This document shows, piece after piece, positions 51,514 to 60,599 of a stretch of DNA of 64,000 nt. The notes beneath the pieces are model-generated. The model had not been told where the DNA came from, did no database searches, and saw only the letters and a list, made by a program, of their open reading frames with translations. The number at the start of each line of letters is the position of its first letter. The stretch's first letter is position 1. The DNA comes from an uncultured Clostridia bacterium (GTDB lineage Bacteria > Bacillota > Clostridia > Oscillospirales > Acutalibacteraceae): NCBI GenBank assembly GCA_937884975.1, contig CAKZZS010000050.1:1-64000 (forward strand), written 5' to 3'. The position numbers and the translations under genes were made by a program.

Positions 51514-51990
51514 TTATTTGAGGAACTTAAGACCTCTGATGATGCCGGGCTCCTTAGCCTTTCCGCCGCATACCTGGAAGAAAGCAATTATCTTGAGAAC
51601 AAAGATAATTGCGTTGCATACGCCGAAAGCAAGCCAACCAAGGAAAGGAATAACGCAGAGAACTGCAGAAAGAATTGTGCAAACCTCAAGCTTTATTGCC
51701 TGACGAAGGTGGAACTTAACATAGGGAGAATCCTTGCTTGCAAGAAGAGCGATAATAATTCCTACTACGCTCATTATGTAGACAAGCATTGCAAAGCACT
51801 TGTTATCCGAAACGTCCTGAGCGTCGAACTCTGCGGTATGATCAAAAGGATCGTATGCAGGAGCAACGGGAGCAGTGTAAACGGGAGCTGCTCCGGGAGC
51901 AGGAGCCGCTGCAGGCTGCTGAGCGCCGCAGGTTGTGCAGAAAGCCTGGTCGTCATTTAACTGAGCGCCGCAATTAACACAGTTTTTCAT
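51514..51990 (-). CDS. Zinc-ribbon membrane protein (DUF4870-like)
   Basis: A 158-residue protein. The N-terminal zinc ribbon has Cys4/Cys7 and Cys18/Cys21 (CVNCG…CTTCG). An Ala/Pro-rich linker follows (about 25-55), then three hydrophobic segments (about 68-84, 98-120 and 122-142) of the DUF4870-like type, with the SPYVKFHLRQAIKLE motif near 88. Proteins of this kind are common in firmicutes but functionally undefined. The gene has its own consensus promoter and terminator, so it seems well expressed and independent of neighbours. Confidence 0.8.
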   Translation of the reverse strand: MKNCVNCGAQLNDDQAFCTTCGAQQPAAAPAPGAAPVYTAPVAPAYDPFDHTAEFDAQDVSDNKCFAMLVYIMSVVGIIIALLASKDSPYVKFHLRQAIKLEVCTILSAVLCVIPFLGWLAFGVCNAIIFVLKIIAFFQVCGGKAKEPGIIRGLKFLK

Positions 51991-52044
51991 AATTATACCT
52001 CTTTCTTTTCACCCTGTAGAACAGGTTTTATTTTTAACATTTTT

Positions 52045-52073
52045 ATTATAAACGTTTATGAATAATTTGTCAA
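52045..52073 (-). promoter_or_regulatory. Promoter of the zinc-ribbon membrane protein gene
   Basis: On the minus strand TTGACA, 17-bp spacer and TATAAT, a full-consensus promoter. It lies about 55 bp upstream of the start codon. Confidence 0.9.
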
Positions 52074-52087
52074 TTCAAGGCTTTTAA

Positions 52088-53563
52088 TTAACTGCCCGAG
52101 AGCATTCTGATATAACGTTTGAAGAAAACGACGCCGTCCTCAAGAGAGGAAACGGGAATTCTCTCGTTTGTATTATGAGTGCGAAGGAGCAGTGACGTGT
52201 CCGCAACAAAGGGTGAAAAGCGATAAATATTTTCGCAAATGCTTTCATATTTACAGGCGTCCGTTCCGCCCATTACAAGGTATGGCGCAACAATATAATC
52301 TGGATTTGTTCCGTCGCAGATTTTTCTTATAGCGTCAAAGCAGCGCGAGTCGGTAGGCGAAACGTATGACGGCTCCTTACCCTTTACAAACCGGATATCA
52401 TCAATTCTTTTGCCGACATATTTTAAAATATGCTTCTTAACGCCGTCAATGCTGTCGCCCTGCATAATGCGGAAATTGACGTTTATCAAAGCCTTACCCG
52501 GCAGAACGTTTGCCGCAGGGCTGCCCTCAGCCATTGTAACTGCGGTGGTAGTCCTGACCATTGATGCCGCAGGGGGAATAAAGGTCATAATCTTTGTAAT
52601 AAGCGGCTTTAAAAGCCAGAGATTACAGGCAAAAAGTCTTACGGGATATTTTGAATTCTTTCCGATTTCGGTAAAGAGCTTATACATATTTTTACTTAAA
52701 TGCGCCTTGAACTGGTGATTTTCAATTTTCCTTATGACCTTTGCCATTTTGCCGAGCGCAGTGTGCTTGGGCGGCTGTGAGGAATGACCCGAATGGCCGT
52801 TTATGGAAATTCTGTAATCCGCGTAACCCTTTTCGGCAACGCCAATGCCTGCAAGGAATTTGTTTTCAATAAGTCCCTTGACATTAACGGGGAGAATAGC
52901 GCCGCCCTCGTCAAGAATACAGTCAAGGTGAACGCCCCTCCGACGGAGAATTTCGCAAATTTTATCCGCTCCGCTTCCGCCCTGAATCATCGGCTCTTCG
53001 TCGTGAGCAAAGCAAAGATAAACCGTCCTTTCGGGTTCAAAGCCTTCGGAAATTAAAGTTTCAACGCTTTCCATAACGCCGATAAGATGGTTTTTCATAT
53101 CAAGAGCTCCTCTGCCCCAGATAAATTCGCCGTCATTAAAGCCCTCAAACGCAGGGTGCTCCCACTCGTTTTTACGCTTTTCGTCATCGGGAACAACGTC
53201 CTGATGGGAGAGCAGGGCTATCGGGTCAAGGTCGTCTCTTTTTCCCTGCCAGGTGTAGAGAAGACTTGCAGGAGCGATATTCTCCTTTTTAAGAGTTTTA
53301 TGGACAAGCGGATATGACTTTTCAAGAAAGGCGTGGAAATCCTCAAACGGCTTCCAGTCATACTCCTCCTCGGTAGCGTATGAAATTGTGGGAATTGAAA
53401 TCGCTGTCTGAAGGTTTTTAATATACCTGTCAAGGTCGACGTTTTCCTTTTCAAGAGGAGTAAATTCCCTCTTTTTTGACTTGTAAAACGCCGCTCTGAT
53501 AAGTGTAATAATTATAAACGCTCCTAAAATTATCAGAATAGCGTAAAGAATCTTTTCTCCCAT
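52088..53563 (-). CDS. M20-family metallopeptidase, membrane-anchored
   Basis: A 491-residue peptidase of the carboxypeptidase S/PM20D1-like M20 group. A single N-terminal transmembrane segment (about 4-25) anchors it. Zinc ligands and catalytic residues are seen in ALLSHQDVVPDD, the bridging Asp in WGRGALDMKNHLIGVMES, the catalytic Glu pair in CFAHDEEPMIQGGSGA and the C-terminal GGTDACKYE. The dimerisation domain contains SINGHSGHSSQPPKHTALG. Substrates are probably small peptides or N-acyl amino acids. It follows polC by 11 bp on the same strand, so it may be the distal gene of the long pyrH-polC operon. Confidence 0.87.
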   Translation of the reverse strand: MGEKILYAILIILGAFIIITLIRAAFYKSKKREFTPLEKENVDLDRYIKNLQTAISIPTISYATEEEYDWKPFEDFHAFLEKSYPLVHKTLKKENIAPASLLYTWQGKRDDLDPIALLSHQDVVPDDEKRKNEWEHPAFEGFNDGEFIWGRGALDMKNHLIGVMESVETLISEGFEPERTVYLCFAHDEEPMIQGGSGADKICEILRRRGVHLDCILDEGGAILPVNVKGLIENKFLAGIGVAEKGYADYRISINGHSGHSSQPPKHTALGKMAKVIRKIENHQFKAHLSKNMYKLFTEIGKNSKYPVRLFACNLWLLKPLITKIMTFIPPAASMVRTTTAVTMAEGSPAANVLPGKALINVNFRIMQGDSIDGVKKHILKYVGKRIDDIRFVKGKEPSYVSPTDSRCFDAIRKICDGTNPDYIVAPYLVMGGTDACKYESICENIYRFSPFVADTSLLLRTHNTNERIPVSSLEDGVVFFKRYIRMLSGS

Positions 53564-53574
53564 ACTTTCACTCC

Positions 53575-56500
53575 TTAAAATCCAAATAAATTCATCTGCA
53601 TTGACTCAGGTATACCCTTTAAAGCGCCAACCTCTCTTAATGCCGCTATTACAGCGCTTGACGCGCCGCTTCTGCGCTGGATATCGTCAACCGCAAGGAA
53701 TTCTCCCTCGCCGTCATTCTGGGCGTCATAAAGAGCCTTCGCGGCATTTTCTCCGACGCCGCTGAGCGCTACAAACGGCATTCTGAGCTTTCCGTCCTCA
53801 ATACGGTAGGTTCTTGCGTGAGATTTATATAAGTCAACGGGCAAAAGCTCAATGCCGCGCGAAAGCATTTCGGAAGCTATCTGCATAATGGTAAACTGAT
53901 CCTCTTCCTTTTTTGAAATGTCCTTGCCCTTTTGCCTTATCATATCCATATTTCTTTTGATGGCTCCCTTACCCTGAAGCACGGTTACCGCGTCCATATC
54001 CTCGCCTCGAACGGTCAGCATTGCCGCATAGTATTCAAGAGGTTTATAAATCTTAAACCACCCGAGCCGAAGCGCCGCAATAACGTAAGCGGCTGCGTGA
54101 GCCTTCGGGAACATATATTTAATCTTTTCGCAGGAAGAAATATACCATTCGGGAACCTTGTTTTCCCTCATTGCTTCCTTGTACTTATCCCAGTCTTTCT
54201 CGGCGCCCTTTGCAACCTTGCCCTTACGCACGGATTCCATAATCTTAAACGCCATGCTCGGGTCAAGTCCCATATGCATAAGGTAAACCATAATACTGTC
54301 ACGCGTACCGATAACGTTAGAAATCGTACAGGTGCCGTCCTTAATTAACTCCTGCGCATTGCCGAGCCACACGTCGGTACCGTGAGAAAGTCCCGAAATC
54401 TGTAAAAGGTCGGAGAATTTCTGCGGCTTTGTCTCTTTGAGCATTTCAGCAACAAACGGAGTGCCCATTTCGGGTATTGAAAGCGTGCCTATATCAAAGC
54501 CTATGTCCTCGGGAGTGACGCCTAAAGGCTCGGTGCTTGTGCAAAGTTTTATTACCTCGGGGTCGCATATATCAACATCGTTTACATTAAGCCCCGTAAG
54601 ATCCTCAAGGTGCTTGTAAATACTCGGAACATCGTGACCGAGAAGGTCAAGCTTTAAAATTGTATCGTGGAGCGAACGAAAGTCGAAATGGGTTGTAATC
54701 ATACCCTTGCTTTCGTCATTCGCAGGATACTGAACAGGCGTAAAGTCCGTAACGTCATATTCGTTAGGAACAACAACCATTCCGCCCGGGTGTTGCGAGG
54801 TGGTTCTCTTAATACCCGTACATCCGTTTTTAAGGCGCTCTGTTTCGGCTTTATTATATACAATGCCTCTTTCCTCGGCATATTTTTTAACAAAGCCGAA
54901 AGCCGTCTGTTCGGCAACGGTCTGAATTGTGCCTGCCTTGAAAACGTGGTCTTTACCGAAAAGCTCTTCGGTATAGCGGTGGGCGAACCACTGATATTCA
55001 CCCGAGAAATTAAGGTCGATATCAGGCTGCTTGTCGCCGTGGAAGCCGAGAAAGGTTTCAAACGGTATTTCGTGACCGTCCCGTTTCATCGATTCGCCGC
55101 ATTCGGGGCAGTTTTTCGGAGGCATATCAAAGCCGCTTCCGTACTCTCCGTTAAGGAAAAACTCCGTGTGGTTACATTTCGGACAGCGATAATGCGGAGC
55201 GAGAGGGTTTACCTCGGAAATACCTGCCATTGTCGCGACAAATGACGAGCCGACGGAACCACGCGAACCGACGTGATAGCCGTGGTCCTCGGAATCCCAT
55301 ACAAGCTTTTGCGCAATTATGTAAAGAACGGCAAAGCCGTTTGCAATAATCGAGTTAAGCTCTCTTGAAAGTCGGTCGGAAACATACTCGGGTATTTTTC
55401 CGTCCTTCTCGTAAAGTTCTTTTGCCTTGTTCCAGCAGATTTCACGCAGCTGCTCCTCACTGCCCTCAATTGACGGCTGGAAAACGCCGTCGGGGAACGG
55501 GCGGATAACCTCAACCATATCGGCAATTTTATTCGGATTTGTTATAACAATTTCCTTTGCCGTATCTTCTCCAAGATATGAGAATTCAGAAAGCATTTCG
55601 TCAGTTGTTCTGAAAAACAAGTTTGCCTGGTTTTCGTAATCGGTATATCCCTGACCTGCCTGAAGAATTTTTCTGAATATTCCGTCCTTTTCGTCCATAA
55701 AATGCACGTCGCAGGTGGCAACGGTCATTTTTCCGAGCTTATCGCCCAGAGCGATAATACGGCGGTTGATATTCTGAAGGTCCGCTTCGCTGTTTATGTC
55801 GGCATAAATATCCCTGTCGCTTCTGATCATAAACGAGTTATTAGTGACAGGCTGAATTTCAAGATAATCGTAGAAGGAAGCAATTTTTTCAATTTCTTCC
55901 TCGCTTTTGCCCTCAACAATTGCCCTGTAAAGCTCGCCGGCTTCGCACGCGGAACCTATAATAAGCCCCTCGCGGCGCTTTACAAGCTCGCTCTTCGGAA
56001 TTCTCGGGCGGCGGTAGAAATACTTAAGGTTACTTGAGGAAATAAGCTCATACATATTCTTAAGTCCCGTTAGATTTTTTGCAAGAATAATCATATGATA
56101 ACTCGGCAGAGTTTTCATAACCTCTTTATCCTCAATATTTTCAACACCGTCATCATTTACGAAATATGCTTCAACGCCGTAGATAACCTTAATCTTATCG
56201 CCTGCCGCGGTCATAGCCTCGGGAAACGCCTGAACGCAGCCGTGGTCGGTGATGGCTATCGCCTTATGACCCCATTTTATTGCGCGCTTGACTAAATCCG
56301 AAGCGCTTGTCACCGCGTCAAGCTCGGACATTTTTGTATGTAAGTGAAGCTCGACGCGTTTTTCCTCGGCTTCATCCGTTTTTTCAACTTTCTGAACCGT
56401 TGAAATATTCCTGATATTGAGCGTGTACTCGTTTGTATACTTATCAAGCCTTACGTCGCCGCAGACCATAACCGTAAGCCCGTCCTTAAGCTTTGACAGA

Positions 56501-57312
56501 AGAATCTGCGTCCTCTCCTTTTCGTCAAAAAGCTTACAGGTGTACGAATCGGTATAGTCAGTGATATTAAAGGTAATAATATTGCTTCTGCCGTCTCGTG
56601 TTGTTCTTACCTCAAGGTCAAAAATATCGCCCCAGATAATGACTCTTCCCGAATCGAAATGCACGTCCTTGATATGTATCGGGTCCTTGTGAATCGGCGC
56701 GCCGAAAATCGGATGAAGCGATTCAAAAATAATCGGAAAGCCCTCAACTACTCTTCTCTCACTTGGAGCAGGTATCTCCATTGCGCGTTGCGCCTTAATT
56801 GCCGACTGCTTGTCTATTTCCTGCTGTATTTCTTCAAGCGTGGGCATTTTGTCCGAAAACTCGCTTTTAAGCTTTACGTCATATTCAAGCGAAAAACGTT
56901 CTTTCAGAAGCGAAGAAATAAACTCATCGCAATGAGCGTCAAGCAGCACCTTTTCACCGCCGTTTTTAAGCGTTACGGTAAATTCATTTTCGCTGACAAG
57001 GACCGAGGCGTTATCAAAGAACCCGTTTGCAACGGGAATCGCTCTTTTTGTAAGAACAAAAATATCGTTATAAACCGCAGGAGAAAATACTTCTTTATCA
57101 AATTTTATAAAAAGTCTGCTTGTTTTCAAATCAAGCGCAGACGCTATTCTCTTTTCAACCCTGTCAACAAGCTCAACATCCGCGTACTCGCCCATTTCAA
57201 GCGTAAATTCAACAACCCTCTCCTCATCGTCAAGGGTTGTTGCAGTGATTTTATTGCTTTCAGGGAAGCCCTTACAGACCGTAGGACTGAATAAATCCTG
57301 TAACGAAGCCAT
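53575..57312 (-). CDS. polC: DNA polymerase III alpha subunit, PolC type, without exonuclease domain
   Basis: A 1245-residue replicative polymerase. Order: N-terminal domain (1-180), OB fold (about 210-305), PHP domain start with RVELHLHTKMSELDAVTSA (319-337) and IAITDHG, PHP end from SYHMIILAKNLTGLKN (404-419), polymerase core with VGSRGSVGSSFVATM, a zinc-binding Cys4 motif (CPKC…CPEC), DIDLNFSGEYQ and PKAHAAAYV, and a C-terminal clamp-binding motif QMNLFGF. Standard PolC (about 1430 residues) has a roughly 180-residue 3'-5' exonuclease inserted in the PHP domain. Here the chain passes from VNDDGVEN (386-393) to SYHMII (404) without it. Proofreading must come from elsewhere or from the PHP domain. 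It directly abuts ispG. Confidence 0.95.
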   Translation of the reverse strand: MASLQDLFSPTVCKGFPESNKITATTLDDEERVVEFTLEMGEYADVELVDRVEKRIASALDLKTSRLFIKFDKEVFSPAVYNDIFVLTKRAIPVANGFFDNASVLVSENEFTVTLKNGGEKVLLDAHCDEFISSLLKERFSLEYDVKLKSEFSDKMPTLEEIQQEIDKQSAIKAQRAMEIPAPSERRVVEGFPIIFESLHPIFGAPIHKDPIHIKDVHFDSGRVIIWGDIFDLEVRTTRDGRSNIITFNITDYTDSYTCKLFDEKERTQILLSKLKDGLTVMVCGDVRLDKYTNEYTLNIRNISTVQKVEKTDEAEEKRVELHLHTKMSELDAVTSASDLVKRAIKWGHKAIAITDHGCVQAFPEAMTAAGDKIKVIYGVEAYFVNDDGVENIEDKEVMKTLPSYHMIILAKNLTGLKNMYELISSSNLKYFYRRPRIPKSELVKRREGLIIGSACEAGELYRAIVEGKSEEEIEKIASFYDYLEIQPVTNNSFMIRSDRDIYADINSEADLQNINRRIIALGDKLGKMTVATCDVHFMDEKDGIFRKILQAGQGYTDYENQANLFFRTTDEMLSEFSYLGEDTAKEIVITNPNKIADMVEVIRPFPDGVFQPSIEGSEEQLREICWNKAKELYEKDGKIPEYVSDRLSRELNSIIANGFAVLYIIAQKLVWDSEDHGYHVGSRGSVGSSFVATMAGISEVNPLAPHYRCPKCNHTEFFLNGEYGSGFDMPPKNCPECGESMKRDGHEIPFETFLGFHGDKQPDIDLNFSGEYQWFAHRYTEELFGKDHVFKAGTIQTVAEQTAFGFVKKYAEERGIVYNKAETERLKNGCTGIKRTTSQHPGGMVVVPNEYDVTDFTPVQYPANDESKGMITTHFDFRSLHDTILKLDLLGHDVPSIYKHLEDLTGLNVNDVDICDPEVIKLCTSTEPLGVTPEDIGFDIGTLSIPEMGTPFVAEMLKETKPQKFSDLLQISGLSHGTDVWLGNAQELIKDGTCTISNVIGTRDSIMVYLMHMGLDPSMAFKIMESVRKGKVAKGAEKDWDKYKEAMRENKVPEWYISSCEKIKYMFPKAHAAAYVIAALRLGWFKIYKPLEYYAAMLTVRGEDMDAVTVLQGKGAIKRNMDMIRQKGKDISKKEEDQFTIMQIASEMLSRGIELLPVDLYKSHARTYRIEDGKLRMPFVALSGVGENAAKALYDAQNDGEGEFLAVDDIQRRSGASSAVIAALREVGALKGIPESMQMNLFGF

Positions 57313-58362
57313 TTACAATTCCTCTATCTCTTTCATCAATTCGTCGACTATATCCTTTTCGTCGACCTTTTTAACGATTTCACCTTTTTTGAAGATAAGT
57401 CCGCACCCATCGCCGCCTGCAACGCCGATATCGGCTTCCTTCGCTTCACCCGGACCGTTTACAATACAGCCCATTACGGCAACCTTAATCGGTTTTTTAC
57501 AGTTTGCAAGTCTCTCTTCAACCTCATTCGCAAGTGAAATAAGGTCAATTTTCGTCCTGCCGCAGGTAGGGCAGGAAACTATGTACGGGCAGTCGGTTTT
57601 AATGCCGACAGCCTTTAAAATATCGTTGCCTGCCGCGATTTCCTTAACGGGGTCGGCAGTCATTGAAACGCGTATCGTATCGCCTATGCCGTCAAGAAGA
57701 AGCGCTCCTATACCTGCCGCCGACTTGATAAGCCCCATTCTTGACGTGCCTGCCTCGGTAACGCCGAGATGAAGCGGATAGTCGCACTCGGACGCAACTA
57801 TGCGGTAAGCGTTGACCATATTTTCAACATTTGAGGATTTAATAGAGACAACGATGTCCTCAAAGTCATATTTTTCAAGAAGCCTTATATGCCTAAAAAC
57901 GCTTTGAGCCATACCCTCTGGCGTAACGCCGCCGTATTTATAAAGTATATCCTTTTCAAGCGAGCCTGAATTTACGCCGATTCTTATGGGAATATTCTTT
58001 TGTCTGCATGCGTCGGCAACGGCCTTAACCCTATCCTCGGAACCGATATTTCCGGGATTTATACGGATTTTATCTGCGCCTGCCGCAACGCTTTCAAGAG
58101 CGCAGCGGTAATCAAAATGAATATCCGCCACAACGGGAATGCTTACGGCATTTTTTACTGCTTCAAGCGTTTTTACGCTTTCAACATCGGGCACGGTAAG
58201 GCGGACTATTTCACAGCCTGCCTTTTCAAGCTCCTTTGCCTGACGGACGTTTCCCTCAATATCGGAAGCGATTACGTTGAGCATTGACTGAACCGTTATT
58301 TTATTTTCACCGCCGATTTTTACGTTACCTGCCGTAACGACGCGGCTTTTTCTTCTTTCCAT
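57313..58362 (-). CDS. ispG: 4-hydroxy-3-methylbut-2-enyl diphosphate synthase
   Basis: A 349-residue 4Fe-4S enzyme of the DXP isoprenoid pathway (also gcpE) that converts MEcPP to HMBPP. The TIM barrel starts with RVVTAGNVKIGGENKITVQSM. Cluster cysteines are in VSCPTCGRTKIDL (about 262-274) and AVMGCIVNGPGEAKEADIG (about 298-316). Size fits the short two-domain bacterial type. It is between rseP and polC in a compact operon; gaps to both are at most 1 bp. Confidence 0.95.
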   Translation of the reverse strand: MERRKSRVVTAGNVKIGGENKITVQSMLNVIASDIEGNVRQAKELEKAGCEIVRLTVPDVESVKTLEAVKNAVSIPVVADIHFDYRCALESVAAGADKIRINPGNIGSEDRVKAVADACRQKNIPIRIGVNSGSLEKDILYKYGGVTPEGMAQSVFRHIRLLEKYDFEDIVVSIKSSNVENMVNAYRIVASECDYPLHLGVTEAGTSRMGLIKSAAGIGALLLDGIGDTIRVSMTADPVKEIAAGNDILKAVGIKTDCPYIVSCPTCGRTKIDLISLANEVEERLANCKKPIKVAVMGCIVNGPGEAKEADIGVAGGDGCGLIFKKGEIVKKVDEKDIVDELMKEIEEL

Positions 58363-58363
58363 A

Positions 58364-59449
58364 CTATTTCACCAGTTTCATAATATCGCTGAACGTAACC
58401 ACAACCATCAGCACAAGAAGCAACGCAAGTCCGACGCCGTGAATAATGCCCTCGTACTTCGGCTTTACGGGCTTACGGCGTATAAGCTCAATAAACATAA
58501 ACAGAAGCCGTCCGCCGTCAAGCGCAGGAAGCGGAAGCAGGTTGAAAACGCCGATATTTATGGTTATTAGCGCCATCATCAGAAGAACCGTATACCAGTC
58601 TCCGCCGGTTGTGGCTTCCTCCGTTGCGTCAACTATTATATTTATTGTGCCAACCGGTCCCGACAAATCCGAAAGTCCGTATCTTCCCGTAATCAAATCG
58701 AAAAGCGACAGTCTTACAAGGCGCACTATCGACGCGGACTGGGTAAAGGTATTTTTAAGAATATTTAAAAAATTAGGCTCTTCTCCGACAATTACAAAAT
58801 CATAGGTGATAACCGTTACTCCCTCAACCTCGTGGGTTTCAAACTGTAATCCGTCCAATTCAACCTTTTCTCCGTCGCGCTCAACGACGAGGTCGTACTT
58901 GCCGTCCTCGCTACGGCTGAGAAGGAACATAAGGTCCATATCCGAATAAAGACGGTGTCCGTCAATTTTAAGAAATTTGTCCCCTACCTTAAGCCCGTTC
59001 TGCTCGCTGACGGCGTTTTCGGTAAAGGAATGAATTGTATTTGTGCCGATAAGGTCTCCGCTTGTTGAAAGCATAACCGCAACAATAACAAGACCCAGAA
59101 TTATATTCATAATTGCGCCTGCGGCAACAATTATGATTCTTTTCCAGACCTTTTGTTTATTAAAAGCTCTTTCGTCCTCGCTCTCCTCGTCCTCGCCCTC
59201 CATACTGACAAAGCCGCCGATGGGGAAAAGCCTTAACGCATAAAGAGTTTCACCCTTTTTCTTTTTGAAAAGGGCAGGTCCCATACCTATTGCAAATTCG
59301 TTTACCTTAACCTTAAAAAGCTTTGCGGTGGCAAAATGACCGCATTCGTGAATCATTACAATAATGCCGAAAAACAGAATTGCAAGTAAAATCTTCCACG
59401 TCTTACCCCATATTGCCGCAAGGCTGACAGCCGCTAAAATACAAATCAC
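58364..59449 (-). CDS. rseP: Site-2 intramembrane protease RseP
   Basis: A 361-residue zinc protease that cleaves within membranes (M50B; RasP in Bacillus). The zinc motif HECGH is at residues 34-38 in the first transmembrane helix. A PDZ domain spans about 135-225 (NGLKVGDKFLKIDGHRLYS). The third zinc ligand is in LLPLPALDGGRLLF near 308, followed by a last transmembrane segment. It typically releases anti-sigma factors and clears signal peptides. Its place between dxr and ispG is a conserved firmicute arrangement. Confidence 0.94.
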   Translation of the reverse strand: MICILAAVSLAAIWGKTWKILLAILFFGIIVMIHECGHFATAKLFKVKVNEFAIGMGPALFKKKKGETLYALRLFPIGGFVSMEGEDEESEDERAFNKQKVWKRIIIVAAGAIMNIILGLVIVAVMLSTSGDLIGTNTIHSFTENAVSEQNGLKVGDKFLKIDGHRLYSDMDLMFLLSRSEDGKYDLVVERDGEKVELDGLQFETHEVEGVTVITYDFVIVGEEPNFLNILKNTFTQSASIVRLVRLSLFDLITGRYGLSDLSGPVGTINIIVDATEEATTGGDWYTVLLMMALITINIGVFNLLPLPALDGGRLLFMFIELIRRKPVKPKYEGIIHGVGLALLLVLMVVVTFSDIMKLVK

Positions 59450-59456
59450 CTACTAA

Positions 59457-60599
59457 TCAATAATTTTCAACAAGTTCTCTTGCAAGAGCGTCAATTTCCA
59501 TTACGTCCTCATAAGTGTACGAGTCGTAAACCGGTATTTTTTCAAGCACCGAAGCGCTTCTTTCGTAAATGTCAAGGAAGCCTATTTTTCCCTCACGGAA
59601 CATTTTATTAGCCTGTTCATTTGCGGAATTGACCGCCGCAGGGTACAGTCCGCCGAGACTTATTGCCTTTCGGCAGAGATTTATGCACTTAAAGGTGTCA
59701 TAATCAGGCTCAAAAAACGTAAGTGAGCCGCATTTCGCAAGGTCAAGCTCGCCTACGGGCGACTCAAATCGGTCGGGATACGTCAGGGCGTACTGAATGG
59801 GAATTCTCATATCGGGAAGTCCGAGCTGCGCGAGCACGGAATTGTCGTCAAATTCAATAAGAGAATGGACAATACTCTCTCTGTGAACAACGATGTCAAT
59901 ATCCTCGGGCTTCATCTTAAAAAGCCATACCGCTTCAATAAGTTCAAGCCCCTTATTCATCATTGTAGCAGAGTCAATGGTTATTTTTGCACCCATTGAC
60001 CAATTAGGATGCTTTAGGGCATTTTCAACCGTAACATTTTTTAATTCTTCAATAGTTTTCCCGAAAAACGGACCGCCCGACGCGGTAAGAATAAGTTTTT
60101 TTAACTGCTTTTTATCGTAACAGCCCTGAAGACACTGAAAAATCGCCGAATGCTCGCTGTCAACGGGTAAAATTTCAACGCCGTATTCATCAGCCTTTTC
60201 ATACACAAGCTTTCCGCCTGCAACAAGCGTTTCCTTATTTGCAAGCGCAATTTTCTTTTTCGCCTCAATTGCCGCAAGAGTAGGCTTAAGTCCTGCCATA
60301 CCGACAACGGAATTGAGAACCGTGTCGCAGTTTTTTTCGCTTGCGCATTCGCAAACGCCCTCAAGCCCTGCGCGCACCTTTATATCGGTGTCCGCAAGAC
60401 GGGTTTTCAGGTCTGCCGCTGCTTTTTCATCAACAAGCGCAACCGTTTCGGGCTTAAATTCGCGCGCCTGCTTTTCAATTAACTCCGCGTTTGAATACGC
60501 CGCAAGAGCGCTGACGCGATAGCCCCTTTTCCTTGCGACGTCAAGGCTCTGGGTGCCAATTGAACCCGTAGAGCCTAAAACCGAAAGCACCTTTGTCAT
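59457..60599 (-). CDS. dxr: 1-deoxy-D-xylulose 5-phosphate reductoisomerase
   Basis: A 380-residue NADPH-dependent enzyme, first committed step of the DXP pathway. The N-terminal nucleotide motif is LGSTGSIGTQSLDV (8-21). Active-site segments are ANKETLVAGG near 118, LPVDSEHSAIFQCL near 143 (metal-binding DSEH), LTASGGPF near 172 and HPNWSMGAKITIDSATMMNKGLE (catalytic and metal ligands, about 198-220). The start overlaps the cdsA stop by 4 bp. Confidence 0.95.
   Translation of the reverse strand: MTKVLSVLGSTGSIGTQSLDVARKRGYRVSALAAYSNAELIEKQAREFKPETVALVDEKAAADLKTRLADTDIKVRAGLEGVCECASEKNCDTVLNSVVGMAGLKPTLAAIEAKKKIALANKETLVAGGKLVYEKADEYGVEILPVDSEHSAIFQCLQGCYDKKQLKKLILTASGGPFFGKTIEELKNVTVENALKHPNWSMGAKITIDSATMMNKGLELIEAVWLFKMKPEDIDIVVHRESIVHSLIEFDDNSVLAQLGLPDMRIPIQYALTYPDRFESPVGELDLAKCGSLTFFEPDYDTFKCINLCRKAISLGGLYPAAVNSANEQANKMFREGKIGFLDIYERSASVLEKIPVYDSYTYEDVMEIDALARELVENY

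Noticed and set aside
51348..51587. A 79-residue minus-strand reading frame
   Set aside because: It runs through the terminator of the upstream gene and the aromatic operon promoter, has no RBS and resembles no protein.
56659..57294. A 211-residue plus-strand frame opposite polC
   Set aside because: It is a shadow of the polC coding strand, rich in Lys and Arg from reversed codons, with no promoter or RBS.
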